The notes beneath the pieces were generated by a model. That model saw only the letters and a list, made by a program, of their open reading frames with translations. It had not been told where the DNA came from and ran no database searches. Shown here piece by piece: positions 62,639-64,000 of a stretch of DNA of 64,000 bases. Each line of letters begins with the position of its first letter. Position 1 is the stretch's first letter. A program made the position numbers and the translations under genes. Source of the stretch: Fertoeibacter niger (lineage in GTDB: Bacteria > Pseudomonadota > Alphaproteobacteria > Rhodobacterales > Rhodobacteraceae); assembly GCF_009380135.2 (NCBI RefSeq), contig NZ_WHUT02000004.1:186001-250000 (forward strand), in the 5' to 3' direction.

Positions 62639-62700
62639 GGTGCGTGTGAACACGCACCCTACGTTAGCATGTCGCGGTAGGGTGCGTGCTCGCACGCACC
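62639..62700. repeat. Double GGTGCGTG hairpin between rplQ and rpoA
   Basis: GGTGCGTG TGAA CACGCACC (62639-62658) and GGTGCGTG CTCG CACGCACC (62681-62700) are two perfect 8-bp hairpins. The blocks CGCACCCTAC and GTAGGGTGCG between them are also complementary, so alternative folding is possible. The element lies within the 173-bp gap 62532-62704. Confidence 0.75.
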
Positions 62701-62704
62701 GCCA

Positions 62705-63721
62705 TCAGAACTGGTCTTCGAAACGCTTGGCCAGATCTTCGATGTTTTCCGGCGGCCAGTCTTCCACGTCCATGCCCAGATGCAGACCCATGCCCGACAG
62801 CACTTCCTTGATTTCGTTCAAGGACTTGCGGCCGAAGTTCGGGGTGCGCAGCATTTCCGCTTCGGTTTTCTGGATCAGATCGCCGATATACACGATGTTG
62901 TCGTTCTTGAGGCAGTTGGCCGAACGGACCGAAAGTTCCAGCTCGTCCACTTTCTTCAAGAGCAGCGGGTTGAATTCCAGCCCGTCCTCGACATCGTGAC
63001 GCAGCGCCGATTCCGGCTCGTCGAAGTTCACGAAGATCGACAGCTGGTCTTGCAGGATGCGCGCGGCATAGGCCACCGCATCATCCGGCGTCAGCCCGCC
63101 ATCGGTTTCGACCTTCATCGTCAGCTTGTCATAGTCCAGCACCTGACCTTCGCGGGTCGGGGTGACTTCGTAGCTGACTTTCTTCACCGGCGAATAGATC
63201 GCGTCGATCGGAATCAAGCCGATCGGCGCATCTTCCGGGCGGTTCTTGTCGGCGGCGACATAGCCTTTGCCGGTCGAAACCGTCAGTTCCATGAACACAT
63301 CCGCGCCGTCATCCAGATGGCAGATGACGTGATCCTTGTTCAGAATCTCGATACCATTGGATTCCGAAATATCGCCGGCTGTCACGACGCCCGGCCCTTT
63401 GGCGGAAATCGACAGGCGCTTCGGCCCTTCGACTTCCATCTTGATCGCCACGCCCTTCAGGTTCAGAACGATGTCGGTCACATCCTCACGGACGCCAGCC
63501 ACGGATGAGAACTCGTGCAACACATTGTCGATCTGCACCGAAGTGATGGCGGCGCCTTGCAGCGACGACATCAGCACCCGGCGCAGCGCGTTGCCCAGCG
63601 TCAGGCCAAAGCCACGCTCCAGCGGTTCGGCAATCACAGTGGCGGTGCGCGCGGCATCGGGGCCCGGCTTGACCACCAATTGCGTCGGCTTGATCAACTC
63701 AGCCCAATTCTTATGGATCAT
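62705..63721 (-). CDS. rpoA: RNA polymerase subunit alpha
   Basis: The 338-residue protein has the N-terminal assembly domain ([26 protein letters not shown]) and the C-terminal domain ([48 protein letters not shown]). The start at [18 protein letters not shown] is the family start; the frame opens five codons earlier. It follows rpsK after a short gap. Confidence 0.98.
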   Translation of the reverse strand: MIHKNWAELIKPTQLVVKPGPDAARTATVIAEPLERGFGLTLGNALRRVLMSSLQGAAITSVQIDNVLHEFSSVAGVREDVTDIVLNLKGVAIKMEVEGPKRLSISAKGPGVVTAGDISESNGIEILNKDHVICHLDDGADVFMELTVSTGKGYVAADKNRPEDAPIGLIPIDAIYSPVKKVSYEVTPTREGQVLDYDKLTMKVETDGGLTPDDAVAYAARILQDQLSIFVNFDEPESALRHDVEDGLEFNPLLLKKVDELELSVRSANCLKNDNIVYIGDLIQKTEAEMLRTPNFGRKSLNEIKEVLSGMGLHLGMDVEDWPPENIEDLAKRFEDQF

Positions 63722-63794
63722 GCGTGTAACCTCCATACCAGTCTCCTGCCCATGTCCTTAAGCAGGTGACGCCCGAGGATCGGAAATGAATGGA

Positions 63795-63822
63795 TCGGGC
63801 CGCGCCAAATGGCACGGCCCGA
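63795..63822 (-). repeat. Hairpin between rpsK and rpoA
   Basis: TCGGGCCG-C-GCC (63795-63806) pairs with GGC-A-CGGCCCGA (63811-63822) with one mismatch and a four-base AAAT loop. There is no T run, so it is probably an mRNA processing or stability stem rather than a terminator. Confidence 0.6.
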
Positions 63823-63837
63823 CCTTATGGAAAACGC

Positions 63838-64000
63838 TCAGACGCGGCGGCGCTTGGGCGGACGGCAGCCATTGTGGGCCATCGGCGTCACATCTCGGAT
63901 CGAGGTGATGTTCAGACCAACGGCAGCCAAAGCGCGCAGCGCGGATTCACGGCCCGAACCGGGGCCCTGCACTTCGACCTCGATGGTCTTCATGCCGTGT
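63838..64000 (-). CDS. rpsK: 30S ribosomal protein S11 (partial)
   Basis: The last 53 residues of S11 are visible ([20 protein letters not shown] near the start of the fragment, ending [11 protein letters not shown]). The 5' end lies beyond the window. S11 forms part of the 30S platform, and it precedes rpoA in the operon as usual. Confidence 0.95.
   Translation of the reverse strand, partial: HGMKTIEVEVQGPGSGRESALRALAAVGLNITSIRDVTPMAHNGCRPPKRRRV

Overview
The window is a high-GC chromosomal segment of an alphaproteobacterium, most likely a member of the Rhodobacteraceae (Rhodobacter/Paracoccus/Gemmobacter-like). The evidence is the gene content: GcrA, ATP12-type F1 chaperone, AapJQMP/BztABCD amino-acid transporter, extensin-like C-domain protein, Hint-domain protein, MeaB, DUF3108 protein, and many small secreted proteins of this family. 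Most of the window is dense housekeeping DNA with 1-14 bp gene overlaps. No phage, insertion sequence or CRISPR array is visible.

Layout. 1-3.2 kb: end of an unknown gene, hisC, a prephenate-dehydrogenase gene and an extensin-like protein. 3.2-5.5 kb: small genes (monooxygenase-fold, secreted, membrane), an orphan ParA, a lipoprotein and an entericidin-like lipoprotein with a clear terminator. 5.5-6.5 kb: a short atypical patch with a RelE/ParE toxin fragment and an AT-rich 282-codon gene of unknown function placed directly behind lepA. 6.5-16.8 kb: lepA, a 2OG-Fe(II) oxygenase, a copper-chaperone pair, rpmB, meaB, DUF3108 protein, hrpB and an MFS transporter. 17-19.6 kb: argD, a GNAT acetyltransferase and argF. 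20-25 kb: Hint-domain protein, gcrA, ModE-like regulator and modABC with a perfect palindromic operator. 25-31.6 kb: a GntR-controlled catabolic/transport cluster (NMT1-type ABC importer divergent from FAH hydrolase, RraA-like enzyme, beta-hydroxyacid dehydrogenase and a TauE exporter). 31.6-35.6 kb: a polyamine-type ABC importer. 36-40 kb: tRNA-Arg(ACG), a sensor kinase, a MerA/Lpd-like flavoenzyme and a TVP38 membrane protein. 40-49 kb: rpmH-rnpA-yidD, a pentapeptide-repeat membrane protein, ttcA, an EAL phosphodiesterase, then yidC-MOSC-engB. 49-52 kb: a short-chain dehydrogenase pair, argB, a ferredoxin-like protein and a SixA-like phosphatase. 52-56.8 kb: aapJQMP. 57-60.5 kb: atp12, an RluA-type synthase, crcB and rarA. 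60.6-61.9 kb: a luxR-luxI quorum-sensing pair. 62.1-64 kb: the end of the ribosomal/RNA polymerase operon (rpsK, rpoA, rplQ).

How the parts work together. Arginine synthesis is split (argD/argF at 17-19.6 kb, argB at 50 kb). The rpmH-rnpA-yidD and yidC genes are the usual RNA-processing and membrane-insertion block, here broken by three genes unrelated to it. Molybdate uptake is likely controlled by the adjacent ModE-like protein. The strongest unusual features are the AT-rich orphan gene behind lepA, a four-copy GC-rich intergenic repeat that supplies the last residues of two unrelated proteins and probably the ribosome binding site of a third, the GntR-controlled catabolic cluster, and the luxRI pair beside the ribosomal operon. 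I did not find a clearly new multi-gene system; the best candidates for new biology are single genes and the repeat family.
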